Positions 25,789 through 34,441 of a DNA stretch of 64,000 nucleotides are shown here, piece by piece; position 1 is the stretch's first letter; each line of letters starts with the position of its first letter. Both the position numbers and the translations under genes were made by a program. Location of the stretch: NCBI GenBank assembly GCA_045531585.1, contig JAZSEH010000056.1:1-64000 (forward strand), read 5' to 3'. Under the pieces are notes generated by a model that made no database searches, was not told where the DNA came from, and saw only the letters and a list, made by a program, of their open reading frames with translations. Source of the stretch: SIG587 sp045531585 (lineage in GTDB: Bacteria; Bacillota; Clostridia; Oscillospirales; Acutalibacteraceae).

Positions 25789-27649
25789 ACTTTTTCTTCT
25801 TATGTGTATTTCTTATGGTGGGCTTTTTCTTCTTTTGAAGGGAGGTATCGTTCCTATCAGGGGCTACAAGACAGTTTTTGCCCGTACCTATAAGGTCATA
25901 TCTTCCCGCACTCTTAAGCGCCGAAAGCACTATAGCGCGGTTTTCGGGCTTAAAGTATTGCAGAAGTGCGCGTTGCTGAGCCTTCTCCTTCATTGTGCGG
26001 GGCACATATACGGGCTGCATGGTGTTAGGGTCAAGCCCCGTATAGAACATACAGGTGGAAATGGTACCCGGTGTGGGATAAAAATCCTGCACCTGCTCCG
26101 GATGTAGCCCCTCTTTTTTAAGGAAAACCGCCAGCTCTATGGCATCCTTTATGGTGCTTCCGGGGTGGGAAGACATAAGGTAGGGAACTAAAAACTGCTC
26201 CTTGTTAACACTTTTTGTAAGCTCATAAAAGCGCTTTTTAAACTTTTGATAGGTGGCAATTTTTGGCTTGCCCATATATTTTAAAACGTTATCACTGCAG
26301 TGCTCGGGGGCAACCTTAAGCTGACCGCTTGTGTGGTGCTCTATAAGCTCCTTGAAAAAGCTTTCATCGCTGTCGGCTACAAGGTAATCAAAGCGTATAC
26401 CCGAGCGGATAAAAATTTTCTTTACCTTGGGGATTTTCCTGAGTTTTCGCAGTAATGACAGGTAATCGCTGTGGTCCACCTTCACAGCAGGGCAAATATC
26501 GGGTGCAAGACATTTTTTACCCTTGCAAAGCCCGTTTTTTAACTGTTTATCACAGGATGGGGCACGAAAGTTTGCCGTAGGGCCGCCCACGTCGTGAATA
26601 TATCCCTTAAAGTCGGGCATTTTGGTAATTTTTTCTACCTCTTTTATAACCGATTCGTGACTTCTGCAGGCTATCTGTCTGCCCTGATGAAAGGCAAGGG
26701 AGCAGAAGTTACAGGCACCAAAGCAGCCGCGGTTATGAATAACCGAGAACTTTACTTCCTTTATGGCATCAACACCGCCCATCGCCTCATAGGAGGGATG
26801 ATAATCGCGCATATAGGGCAGGGCATATACCTCATCCATTTCCTCTTGAGAAAGGGGAGGCATAGGGGGATTTTGAACGAGTATTTTATTGCCGTGGCGC
26901 TGGATAACGGTTTTACCCCGTACCGCATCCTGCTCATCCTGCTGTATGCGGCAGGATATGGCATATTGCCTCTTGCCTGAATCGGTAGGCTCCCTAACTA
27001 TATCGTAGGCAGGGCACTCGCTGCAGGGGCGGGGAGTGTAGTCCTTAGCCGCTACCGCAAAGCAGGTGCCTAAAATATCGGTAAGCCGGTTTATTTTCTC
27101 TCCGCTGTCAAGGCGCCTTGCAATCTCCACAACGTGCTTTTCGCCCATACCGTACATAAGAAGGTCGGCACCTGAGTCAATTAAAATGGATGGGCGCACC
27201 TTGTCATCCCAATAGTCATAATGGGCAAATCGGCGGAGGGATGCTTCAATGCCGCCAATGGCAACGGGAACGTCCCCAAATAGGCGACGGACGTTTTTAG
27301 TGTAAACAATGGTTGCCCTGTCGGGACGGCGACCTGCTTTGCCGCCGGGGGTGTAGGTATCATCACTACGGCGTTTTTTAGCGGCGGTATAATGTGCCAC
27401 CATAGAATCAATATTTCCGCCGTTTATAAAAAAGGCAAGGCGAGGAGTACCGAAAATAGTATAGTCGGTATCCTTTGTGGGCTGGGGAATAATGCATACC
27501 TTAAAGCCTGCGCCTTCCAGCACTCGGGAGATAACAGCGGTGCCAAAGCTGGGGTGGTCCACATAGGCGTCCCCCGTAATTATTATTATGTCAGGCTGTT
27601 TCCAGCCGTAGTTTTCCATTTCTTTTCTTGTAATAGGTAAAAAGGGCAT
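25787..27649 (-). CDS. YgiQ-family radical SAM protein
   Basis: A 620-residue radical SAM enzyme of the YgiQ type (UPF0313). The N-terminal domain starts PDIIIITGDAYVDHPSFG; the radical SAM cluster motif is CFGACNFC (CxxxCxxC) near residue 315; a C-terminal part ends in a lysine-rich tail. Further cysteines (CSECPAYD; CKGKKCLAPDICPAV) may carry an additional cluster. AAGGATG precedes the ATG. The chemical reaction of the family is not established. It stands alone on the reverse strand, converging on the small membrane protein gene. Confidence 0.88.
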   Translation of the reverse strand: MPFLPITRKEMENYGWKQPDIIIITGDAYVDHPSFGTAVISRVLEGAGFKVCIIPQPTKDTDYTIFGTPRLAFFINGGNIDSMVAHYTAAKKRRSDDTYTPGGKAGRRPDRATIVYTKNVRRLFGDVPVAIGGIEASLRRFAHYDYWDDKVRPSILIDSGADLLMYGMGEKHVVEIARRLDSGEKINRLTDILGTCFAVAAKDYTPRPCSECPAYDIVREPTDSGKRQYAISCRIQQDEQDAVRGKTVIQRHGNKILVQNPPMPPLSQEEMDEVYALPYMRDYHPSYEAMGGVDAIKEVKFSVIHNRGCFGACNFCSLAFHQGRQIACRSHESVIKEVEKITKMPDFKGYIHDVGGPTANFRAPSCDKQLKNGLCKGKKCLAPDICPAVKVDHSDYLSLLRKLRKIPKVKKIFIRSGIRFDYLVADSDESFFKELIEHHTSGQLKVAPEHCSDNVLKYMGKPKIATYQKFKKRFYELTKSVNKEQFLVPYLMSSHPGSTIKDAIELAVFLKKEGLHPEQVQDFYPTPGTISTCMFYTGLDPNTMQPVYVPRTMKEKAQQRALLQYFKPENRAIVLSALKSAGRYDLIGTGKNCLVAPDRNDTSLQKKKKPTIRNTHKKKK

Positions 27650-27680
27650 AATTTTACATCCTTAAAATTAGTACATCTTA

Positions 27681-27846
27681 ATTATAATGATAATCGGTAG
27701 TCGAAAAGCTTTCAATCAAAGCTTTTCGAAAAACCGCTAAGTGTAGCGGTTTTATGTAAATAATCTCTGATTATTTACACCGACATCATTGCAATGATGT
27801 TGGTGAAATTATTTATATAATTTCACCAACCTATTTTCATTATATT
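27681..27846. repeat. palindromic repeat, copy 2 (five hairpin modules)
   Basis: About 166 bases with the same inverted ends as copy 1 (ATTATAATGATAAT... left, CCAACCTATTTTCATTATA right). Inside are five consecutive perfect hairpins: cgaaaagcttt/aaagcttttcg, aaaccgct/agcggttt, gtaaataatc/gattatttac, acatcatt/aatgatgt and ggtgaaatt/aatttcacc. The last hairpin is base-for-base the first module of copy 3. The unit lies between the divergent YgiQ and comM genes. Confidence 0.8.
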
Positions 27847-27875
27847 ATATATTTTGTAAAAATGCAAATAAGTCG

Positions 27876-27904
27876 TTGAGAATTGTTATATTTTGGTATA
27901 TAAT
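27876..27904 (+). promoter_or_regulatory. promoter of the comM-like gene
   Basis: TTGAGA and TATAAT separated by 17 bases, about 22 bases before the start codon and 30 bases past the end of the palindromic repeat. Confidence 0.75.
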
Positions 27905-27925
27905 GGAAATGAATGAGGTGTTAAA

Positions 27926-29458
27926 ATGTTTGCAAGTTTAAAAAGTGTTGCCATTTTCGGTATGGAATCATATATGCTTGAAATCGAGACGGATTTATCA
28001 AACGGCCTTCCTGCCTTTGACATAGTTGGCCTGCCCGATGCTTCGGTAAAGGAGTCAAGGGACAGGGTGCGCTCGGCCCTAAAAAACTGCGGATTTAAAT
28101 TCCCCGTTGGCAGAATAACCGTAAATCTTGCCCCTGCCGACCTTAGAAAAGAGGGCCCTGTTTACGACCTTCCCATACTTATAAGCATTCTTCTTGCATC
28201 AAAACAGCTTAATTTATCGGTGAGTGATGCGGCCTTTATAGGTGAAGTATCCCTTGACGGTAAAATACGCCCCGTAAACGGTGTGCTTGCAATGGCTATC
28301 TGCGCTAAGGAAAACGGCGTTAAAAGCTTTTACGTTCCCGCATCTAACGCTACGGAAGCCGCCGTGGTTGACGGCATTAACATCTATCCAATAAATACTA
28401 TAGAGGACCTCATCCTCCATTTAAGAGGGGAGAGGGAAATAATAGCGGCACAGTCCCAAAGCTTTGCACATACCCCCACCTATGAGGGGCTTGATTTCTG
28501 TGACGTCAGGGGACAGACCGCCGCTAAGCGTGCCCTTGAGGTCGCCGCCGCAGGTGGGCATAATATTTTGCTTATAGGCCCTCCCGGATCAGGAAAAAGT
28601 ATGCTGGCCAAAAGAATGCCCACTATTTTACCTGAAATGACCTTTGAGGAATCTATTCAAACCACAAAAATACACTCCATAGCAGGTATTCTTGACCCTG
28701 AAAAACCCTTGGTTACAACCAGACCCTTCCGTTCGCCTCACCATACGGTATCTGCCGCAGGTCTTGCAGGGGGCGGTGCTGTGCCAAGACCGGGTGAGCT
28801 TTCCCTTGCCCATAACGGCGTACTGTTTTTGGATGAGCTGCCTGAGTTTCATCGCGACGTTATGGAGGCTATGCGTCAACCCATTGAGGACGGTAAGGTA
28901 ACAATTTCCCGTGTGGCAGGTACCTTAACCTATCCAAGCTCGGTTACGGTTGTTGCCGCAATGAATCCCTGCCCCTGCGGCTTTTACGGTCATCCGTCGG
29001 GCCGCTGTACCTGTAGTGAGAATATTGTGCGTAAGTATTTAAACCGTATTTCAGGTCCTATGCTTGACCGACTTGACCTGCATATTGAGGTGCCTGCGGT
29101 GGATTATAACTCCCTTAATTCCAACGTTAAGCAGGAAACCTCCGCCCAGATAAGAGAAAGGGTTAATGCCGCAAGAGCTATACAAACAAAGAGATACGAG
29201 GGCACAGGTATTACCTGCAACGCAAGACTTACCCCTGCACTTCTTAAAAAATACTGCGTTATGTCTGAGGCTGCTTCAAACATCCTACGCGCCGCCTTTG
29301 ACAGGCTTGGTATGTCAGCCAGAGCCTATGACAGACTTTTAAAGGTGGCACGCACCATTGCCGACCTTGAGGGCAGTGAAAATATTGAGGCTGCCCATAT
29401 TTCTCAGGCAATACAATTCAGAAGCCTTGACCGTAAGTATTGGGGTAATGAGGAATAA
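27926..29458 (+). CDS. comM: YifB/ComM family Mg-chelatase-like AAA+ ATPase
   Basis: A 510-residue ATPase related to ComM, a hexameric branch-migration helicase that helps integrate incoming DNA. N-terminal lon-protease-like fold (GLPAFDIVGLPDASVKESRDR), Walker A GPPGSGKSM near residue 220, Walker B VLFLDELPEF, a cysteine cluster (CPCGFYGH...CTC) and the C-terminal Mg-chelatase helical domain. GAGGTG precedes the ATG. Length normal. A truncated GIY-YIG gene begins 1 base after the stop. Confidence 0.93.
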   Translation: MFASLKSVAIFGMESYMLEIETDLSNGLPAFDIVGLPDASVKESRDRVRSALKNCGFKFPVGRITVNLAPADLRKEGPVYDLPILISILLASKQLNLSVSDAAFIGEVSLDGKIRPVNGVLAMAICAKENGVKSFYVPASNATEAAVVDGINIYPINTIEDLILHLRGEREIIAAQSQSFAHTPTYEGLDFCDVRGQTAAKRALEVAAAGGHNILLIGPPGSGKSMLAKRMPTILPEMTFEESIQTTKIHSIAGILDPEKPLVTTRPFRSPHHTVSAAGLAGGGAVPRPGELSLAHNGVLFLDELPEFHRDVMEAMRQPIEDGKVTISRVAGTLTYPSSVTVVAAMNPCPCGFYGHPSGRCTCSENIVRKYLNRISGPMLDRLDLHIEVPAVDYNSLNSNVKQETSAQIRERVNAARAIQTKRYEGTGITCNARLTPALLKKYCVMSEAASNILRAAFDRLGMSARAYDRLLKVARTIADLEGSENIEAAHISQAIQFRSLDRKYWGNEE

Positions 29459-29459
29459 A

Positions 29460-29798
29460 ATGAACTATTATGTATATATCCTCTCCAATAATACAAATGT
29501 TGCGATTTATACAGGTGTAACCAATGATATTATTCGCAGGGTTTATGAGCATAAAAACAATATAAATCCCAAAAGTTTTACGTCGAAATATAGTATACAT
29601 AAGCTTGTTTATTTTGAAATTACGACAGATGCTTATTCAGCAATTGCTTTTTTCGCTTTGGTTGAAACGGCGATATCATTTGGCGCTGGACTTTGGAACG
29701 ATGCTCCTGCACTTGCTGCGGCATATAATTATTGGATGAAGGTTATCCAAACTTTATCACCCGCTGTTTCAAGTTCTGCACAGTATGTTCCTGCATAA
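29460..29798 (+). pseudogene. broken GIY-YIG nuclease gene with unrelated 3' part
   Basis: The first ~63 residues are a GIY-YIG nuclease of the small UPF0213 type: NYYVYILSN, IYTGVTNDIIRRVYEHKN, SFTSKY and HKLVYFE. At YSAIA, where the family continues with AREKQIK, the frame passes into an unrelated hydrophobic stretch (about 50 residues, Ala/Ser-rich) and stops. The catalytic glutamate region is therefore lost. It follows comM by 1 base. I read it as a chimera from a deletion joining two genes; a functional short protein is less likely. Confidence 0.6.
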
Positions 29799-29840
29799 AG
29801 ATAATTTAACTGAAATATTGTTATCATATGGGAGGTTGCT

Positions 29841-30431
29841 ATGAAAAAATTATATATGAAAAGGATATTAATATTAATTTTAATTTTAGTTTTTGTCATC
29901 ACTGTTCTTTTGGCTTTTTTAATACAAATAGGTAAAAACAGAAGAACAACCTATGTTTTGTCTCCTAAAATATGTTTAGCATTATTCGGTTGCGAACCTA
30001 ACAACTTCGCTAATTGGGAATTGGATATTTATTCTACAACAGAGGATTTTCGAGAAAAGGCATTTGTCGATGGAGAAGGGAATTTAGTTCTTAGTTTAAA
30101 TACAGCACAAAAAAAGGCGTTTCGCAATAAAAATTGGGGAATAGGTGTTGATGTTTTAAGAAAAAGTGAAAATATGGAAATAACTGAAGACTGTACACAA
30201 ATCACAATATATGGTTATAAAGAAACATTGTTCACCGATCTTTCTAATTTTGTAGTAGGCGCAAGTTCATTAGGTGTGGAGCAATTATTAAATGGTAGAG
30301 ATCCATCTACAATTGCAGTTAAAATTATAGTTAAAGACGGTGTTACTGGTGAAACAGTTTACTCAGTAGTTTGGCCGGATGAAGAGTTTGTTTTCGAATT
30401 TGGGGATTATCAATTCAGCGAAAAACCATAA
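29841..30431 (+). CDS. membrane-anchored protein of unknown function
   Basis: A 196-residue protein with a strong N-terminal hydrophobic segment (ILILILILVFVITVLLAFLI, residues ~9-28) and a ~165-residue soluble part. The stop is followed by a terminator about 105 bases on. I do not recognise the family. GGGAGG precedes the ATG. It is AT-rich, unlike the surrounding core genes, and lies between the broken GIY-YIG gene and the IS200-like element, so it probably belongs to a patch of acquired DNA. A regulatory or immunity role is possible but not supported. Confidence 0.6.
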   Translation: MKKLYMKRILILILILVFVITVLLAFLIQIGKNRRTTYVLSPKICLALFGCEPNNFANWELDIYSTTEDFREKAFVDGEGNLVLSLNTAQKKAFRNKNWGIGVDVLRKSENMEITEDCTQITIYGYKETLFTDLSNFVVGASSLGVEQLLNGRDPSTIAVKIIVKDGVTGETVYSVVWPDEEFVFEFGDYQFSEKP

Positions 30432-30536
30432 TCAGGTATAGTGCGATAATTTAATTGTTTTGAGAAAGATATAGTACATTCCACTATCCTAACCTAACTC
30501 TCTTCTTTGTTCATATTAATGTACTCCTTCTGGGGG

Positions 30537-30567
30537 GAACAGCCAGCGCAAGCTGGCTGTTCTTCTT
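30537..30567 (+). terminator. terminator upstream of the IS200-like element
   Basis: Perfect 11-bp stem GAACAGCCAGC / GCTGGCTGTTC with a 4-base loop (gcaa), followed by a T-rich tail. Confidence 0.75.
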
Positions 30568-30585
30568 TGGTGCCTTTAGGTGTGG

Positions 30586-31360
30586 AAATAAACCCCCGGT
30601 TCTACCGGGGGAAGAAAAAAGAGCGAAGCTACAATAAAACGGGCGAGGCGAAGCTAAGCCCAAAAAACTATAGATAAAAGAAGAACCTCTTGTATAATAG
30701 TAATGGTTTGGCAACCGCATTACAAAAATACAGGAGGTTTTTCAAATGAATGGAAATAATGAGATAAAAAGCAGTTCACACTCAAAATACAGATGTCAGT
30801 ACCATATAGTTTTCGCACCAAAATACAGACGAAAAGAAATATATGGAAAAATCAAAAAAGACATAGGAGAAATTTTGAGAAAATTATGTGTTCAAAAGGG
30901 AGTAGAAATAATAGAGGCAGAAGCGTGCCCCGACCACATACATATGCTTGTAAGTATCCCACCGCACATAAGTATAGCACAATTTATGGGATATCTCAAG
31001 GGTAAAAGTTCGCTGATGATTTTTGACCGACACGCAAATTTAAAGTACAAGTACGGCACCAGAAGTTTCTGGTGCCGAGGCTATTATGTGGATACGGTCG
31101 GTCGAAACAAAAAGGTTATAGCAGAATACATAAGGAATCAGTTAGAAGAAGATTACGCAGCAGAACAAATTAGTATAAAAGAATTCATTGACCCGTTCAC
31201 GGGTAACAAGAAGTAAAAGGCAAAAAAAGACAGCCGCACGTGAGCGGCTGCCCGAGATTGTAATGCGTTGCTAAACTTTCAGTGCCCCTTTTAGGGGTTA
31301 AGCCAGTAGTCACCCCTTATAGGGGTGGTGCATACCACCGGTTTACCGGTGGTTATGATT
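30586..31360 (+). mobile_element. IS200/IS605-family element, tnpA only
   Basis: About 0.77 kb. The left part holds a strong hairpin, CCCCCGGT/ACCGGGGG (30593-30611); the right end closes with a perfect 9-bp palindrome ACCACCGGT/ACCGGTGGT (31334-31353). There are no terminal inverted repeats and no evident target duplication, as expected for this single-strand transposing family. A single transposase gene lies between. A further hairpin, CAGCCGC/GCGGCTG, just after the transposase may be its terminator. Exact cleavage points cannot be fixed by eye. Confidence 0.8.
30746..31216 (+). CDS. tnpA: IS200/IS605-family transposase TnpA
   Basis: A 156-residue Y1-transposase. The HUH metal motif is HIHM (in CPDHIHMLVSIPPH, about residue 65) and the catalytic tyrosine is in EYIRNQ (about residue 130). 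It opens YRCQYHIVFAPKYRRKEIYG, the standard beginning, and ends with the usual FTGNKK-like tail. CAGGAGG precedes the ATG. It seems complete and potentially active. Such transposases cut and join single strands at hairpins; the palindromic repeats of this window would make natural substrates, but that is only inference. Confidence 0.95.
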   Translation: MNGNNEIKSSSHSKYRCQYHIVFAPKYRRKEIYGKIKKDIGEILRKLCVQKGVEIIEAEACPDHIHMLVSIPPHISIAQFMGYLKGKSSLMIFDRHANLKYKYGTRSFWCRGYYVDTVGRNKKVIAEYIRNQLEEDYAAEQISIKEFIDPFTGNKK

Positions 31361-31387
31361 TTGCTTTTGAACAAAAGTGTTATATTC

Positions 31388-32641
31388 TTATAAAACAATT
31401 GTATTAAATGATTGAGGCTTTAAAACATAGTTTTTGCCTTCAAGGGTTAATACCTTTTGGCTATTATAAGGATTTATTGTTACCAAAACTATACTGCCGT
31501 CAGGATTTTTAAATGCCGCACTGCAGGAGGAATGAGGTCCAACGGTTTTCAGCATTACTGCGCCCTTTTTAACAAAATGGGAGAAATGCTTAACACAGTA
31601 ATACTCAGGATTTTTAATGTACTTACCATCCTTAATGGTAAACAGGGAATTTTGGTGCCAGCCCCAGGTGCTGAGACCACCCTCTTTAAGTACCATATTC
31701 CAATATACGTTTGCCCTTGCACCGCCGCGGAAGCTGCGCCTATAAAGCTCAAATACATGCATTGCGTGGTCCCAAGTATTGTTTCCGTCACCGCATTCGC
31801 ATTCGGTATGTACCGCATCCTTTTCAGGATAATCTTCCATAAACATCTGTATCTCATCGGTGGCACTCCACTGGAAGCCTGCTCCGCCAATGGCATTACG
31901 AATTTTTTTGTTTTGCAAAATTGTGTTAAATATTTTTGTATAATTCTCTCGCCAACAGTTGGTACCAAGCCATATTTCACAGCTGTCACCAATTTCATCA
32001 ATAAGATAATTTGCAAGGAAATTCTCCATCTCCTGAGCGTTATACTGACAGGAGGGGAATTTATGGTCACATAAAAATTCGTTTTGTGGATAAAGGTGGG
32101 AAATTTTTATACCCTCCTTAGCATATTCCTCAACAAATTTCTTTAAATAAAGGGCATAAGCCTTCAGGTTCTCCTCGGTTTGCACAAGTCTGCCGTGATT
32201 ACAGGCCTGGGGATATTTCATCCAGGTGGGAGGGCTCCAGGGTGATGCAAAGAAGGTCATTTCGGGACAGCGCTCCTGCGCCCTTTTAATTGCAGGAATA
32301 ATATAAGCTTTATCCCTCTCAATTGAGAAGTTTTTCATCTCATAATCGTATTTTGTATCGTTATAGCTGTACCAATCCTCAGCAAAGTCATTAGCTGCAA
32401 CAGAGATGCGGTTATAGGAAAAATCAAGACCGTCGGCAGTGAACAGGTCATCAAATAATTCCTCTTGACTTTCAGGTGAAAGGGTGCCGATTTCCTTCAT
32501 ACCTATTTCGTTAAAACAGGCACCAAAGCCCCAAAGCTCCTTGCTGAATGCTTCTCCGATTTTCAGCTCCTCACCGGATTCAAGAGAAAATTCGTCGGCT
32601 TCAATCCATTTTTCATTTTCGGTTGTGCAAATCCATTTCAT
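31388..32641 (-). CDS. GH30-family glycoside hydrolase (glucosylceramidase-like)
   Basis: A 417-residue cytoplasmic glycosidase; no signal peptide. GH30 features: GFGACFNEIG near the start, the acid/base glutamate in LYPQNE, SPWSPPTWMK upstream, and the nucleophile in AVHTECECG. The C-terminal beta part (SIVLVTINPYNSQKVLTL) is typical of clan A GH30. Substrates include beta-glucosylceramide, beta-1,6-glucan or beta-xylosides. The start has GAGGTG upstream. No transport genes for a sugar are adjacent; the next gene upstream is an amino-acid transporter operon ended by its own terminator. Confidence 0.88.
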   Translation of the reverse strand: MKWICTTENEKWIEADEFSLESGEELKIGEAFSKELWGFGACFNEIGMKEIGTLSPESQEELFDDLFTADGLDFSYNRISVAANDFAEDWYSYNDTKYDYEMKNFSIERDKAYIIPAIKRAQERCPEMTFFASPWSPPTWMKYPQACNHGRLVQTEENLKAYALYLKKFVEEYAKEGIKISHLYPQNEFLCDHKFPSCQYNAQEMENFLANYLIDEIGDSCEIWLGTNCWRENYTKIFNTILQNKKIRNAIGGAGFQWSATDEIQMFMEDYPEKDAVHTECECGDGNNTWDHAMHVFELYRRSFRGGARANVYWNMVLKEGGLSTWGWHQNSLFTIKDGKYIKNPEYYCVKHFSHFVKKGAVMLKTVGPHSSCSAAFKNPDGSIVLVTINPYNSQKVLTLEGKNYVLKPQSFNTIVL

Positions 32642-32746
32642 ATTAAAACACCTCTTACTTAGAGTTTAAAGCATTTAATGTGATTTTTCTAGCAACATTA
32701 TATACAAACAATAGCCAAAATTTGACTTTTAAGAGTATTAGTTAAA

Positions 32747-32776
32747 AAATCCGTCCGAGTTCTCTCGGACGGATTT
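32747..32776 (-). terminator. terminator of the amino-acid ABC operon
   Basis: Perfect 13-bp stem AAATCCGTCCGAG / CTCGGACGGATTT with a 4-base loop, followed on the reverse strand by a run of T. It lies about 100 bases past the ATPase gene, on the far side of the palindromic repeat. Confidence 0.85.
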
Positions 32777-32785
32777 CTTTGAATT

Positions 32786-32877
32786 AGGTGAAATTATTTA
32801 TATAATTTCACGGACAATTGTTAATTTGTCCGTGAAAAAGCGCATTTGCGCTTTTTCACCAACCTATTTTCATTATA
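32786..32877. repeat. palindromic repeat, copy 3 (three hairpin modules)
   Basis: It begins with the same 24-base palindrome (32788-32811) found in copy 2, continues with cacggacaa/ttgtccgtg and gtgaaaaagcgc/gcgctttttcac (a longer form of the second module of copy 1), and ends in CAACCTATTTTCATTATA. The left inverted end of copies 1 and 2 is missing. The right end supplies the stop codon of the ATPase gene. Confidence 0.75.
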
Positions 32878-33670
32878 GCACCTTAGCAAGGAAATCCTTT
32901 AATCTGTCACACTTAGGATTACCGAAGAACTCCTCAGGAGGAGCCTCCTCCATAATAATGCCTTCATCAATGAATACTACTCTGTCGGCAACCTCACGGG
33001 CAAAGCCCATTTCGTGGGTAACAACAACCATAGTCATACCCTCTTTTGCCAGCTTCTGCATAACTTCAAGCACCTCACCTACCATTTCAGGGTCAAGGGC
33101 GCTTGTAGGCTCATCAAAAAGCATAACGTCGGGGTTCATAGCCAGAGCGCGCACAATGGCAACACGCTGCTTTTGTCCGCCTGAAAGCATAGCAGGGTAG
33201 ACATCGGCTTTGTCTAAGAGATTAACCGTTTTAAGAAGTTCTATAGCTTTTTCTTTGGCTTGAGCCTTAATTTCTGAAAGGGGCTTCAAGTCCTCGGAAA
33301 TATAAGGTTTGCGAAAAAATTTGTTTCGTTTTGCCTTTTTCAGTTTTTTCTTGGCAACATAAACAGGGGCAAGGGTTATATTTTCAAGGACTGTTTTATT
33401 GTTGAATAAATTGAAGTGTTGAAAAACCATTCCAATTTTTTGACGGTGCATGTTGATGTCAACTGCCATATCGGCAATGTCAACGCCGTGGAAGAAAATG
33501 TTGCCTGAGGTTGGGTCTTCCATACAGTTAAGGCAACGAAGCAAGGTGCTTTTACCGGAGCCAGAGGGGCCAAGAATAACAACCTTTTCGCCTTTTTTAA
33601 TATGCAAATCAATATTTTTAAGAACCTTGACATCCCCAAAATCTTTGCGGAGATTACATACTTTTATCAC
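32873..33670 (-). CDS. polar amino-acid ABC transporter ATPase (GlnQ/ArtP type)
   Basis: A 265-residue ATPase. Walker [11 protein letters not shown]-loop [21 protein letters not shown], signature LSGGQKQR, Walker [13 protein letters not shown], switch [15 protein letters not shown]. Between the Q-loop and the signature there is an extra Lys/Arg-rich stretch (around residues 102-125), ~25 residues longer than most GlnQ proteins. GTG start overlaps the permease stop by 17 bases; the ribosome site is weak. The stop codon TAA lies in the right end of palindromic repeat copy 3. Confidence 0.93.
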   Translation of the reverse strand: MIKVCNLRKDFGDVKVLKNIDLHIKKGEKVVILGPSGSGKSTLLRCLNCMEDPTSGNIFFHGVDIADMAVDINMHRQKIGMVFQHFNLFNNKTVLENITLAPVYVAKKKLKKAKRNKFFRKPYISEDLKPLSEIKAQAKEKAIELLKTVNLLDKADVYPAMLSGGQKQRVAIVRALAMNPDVMLFDEPTSALDPEMVGEVLEVMQKLAKEGMTMVVVTHEMGFAREVADRVVFIDEGIIMEEAPPEEFFGNPKCDRLKDFLAKVL

Positions 33671-34364
33671 CTTTTCTGAGGCTCCTTTCCATAATTTTAA
33701 TAAGCAGGCTGATGCCGTAAACTAAAATAATATAAATCACTGCCATTGCAAGATAAGGCACCATGAATTCGTAACTGTTGGAGCCCATATAATTAAACGC
33801 AACATAAAGGTCGGTTGCACCAACGAAACTTACAACCGAGGTCTCTTTTATAAGGGCAATAAACTCATTTCCCAAGGTGGGCAAAATGTTCTTGATTGCC
33901 TGGGGAATAATGATTTTCATCATTGTGGCTGAGAAGCTAAGGCCCATTGCACGACCGCCCTCCATTTGACCAGGGTCAACCGATAAAATGCCGGCGCGCA
34001 TTATTTCCGAAATGTAAGCACCACTGTTTAAACCAAAAACAACAATTGAAACGGCTACCGAAGTCATTTTAACGCTTAAAAGGGGTAAAAGCACATAGTA
34101 GAAAAGCAACAACTGCACAACAATTGGGGTGCCGCGGAAAAAACCAACGTAAAAGGTACAAAAACCGTCTAAAACGCGGGGCAGGGCATGGTATTTGGGC
34201 ATAACTCTTATTGCTGCTATGATGGTGCCGATTAAAATACCGATAACCAGACCTAAGATGGCGATAGTCAACGTGTTTTGAAGGCCCAAAAGAACAGTCT
34301 TATAACCATTATTGTCAATAAACTGTTCAATAAAAACTTCAATTTTTCTTCCAAAATTTCCCAT
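33654..34364 (-). CDS. polar amino-acid ABC transporter permease
   Basis: A 236-residue permease of the HisM/GlnP type. It has the HisMQ opening [21 protein letters not shown] and the cytoplasmic coupling loop [21 protein letters not shown] (EAA motif), with several membrane segments. It lies between the binding protein (77 bases) and the ATPase (17-base overlap), giving the order binding protein-permease-ATPase. The substrate class is polar amino acids; arginine is suggested only by ARG-box-like sites upstream of the operon. Confidence 0.93.
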   Translation of the reverse strand: MGNFGRKIEVFIEQFIDNNGYKTVLLGLQNTLTIAILGLVIGILIGTIIAAIRVMPKYHALPRVLDGFCTFYVGFFRGTPIVVQLLLFYYVLLPLLSVKMTSVAVSIVVFGLNSGAYISEIMRAGILSVDPGQMEGGRAMGLSFSATMMKIIIPQAIKNILPTLGNEFIALIKETSVVSFVGATDLYVAFNYMGSNSYEFMVPYLAMAVIYIILVYGISLLIKIMERSLRKGDKSM

Positions 34365-34441
34365 TGTAAAATTCCTTTAACCGCACAAACGCCCCGCCCG
34401 TAACGAGCGAGGTGTTAAGTGCTTATTCGTTTATTTATATT

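Noticed and set aside
30511..30720. Reverse 69-residue frame at the left side of the IS200-like element
   Set aside because: Lies across the terminator and the left-end hairpin, with no ribosome site.
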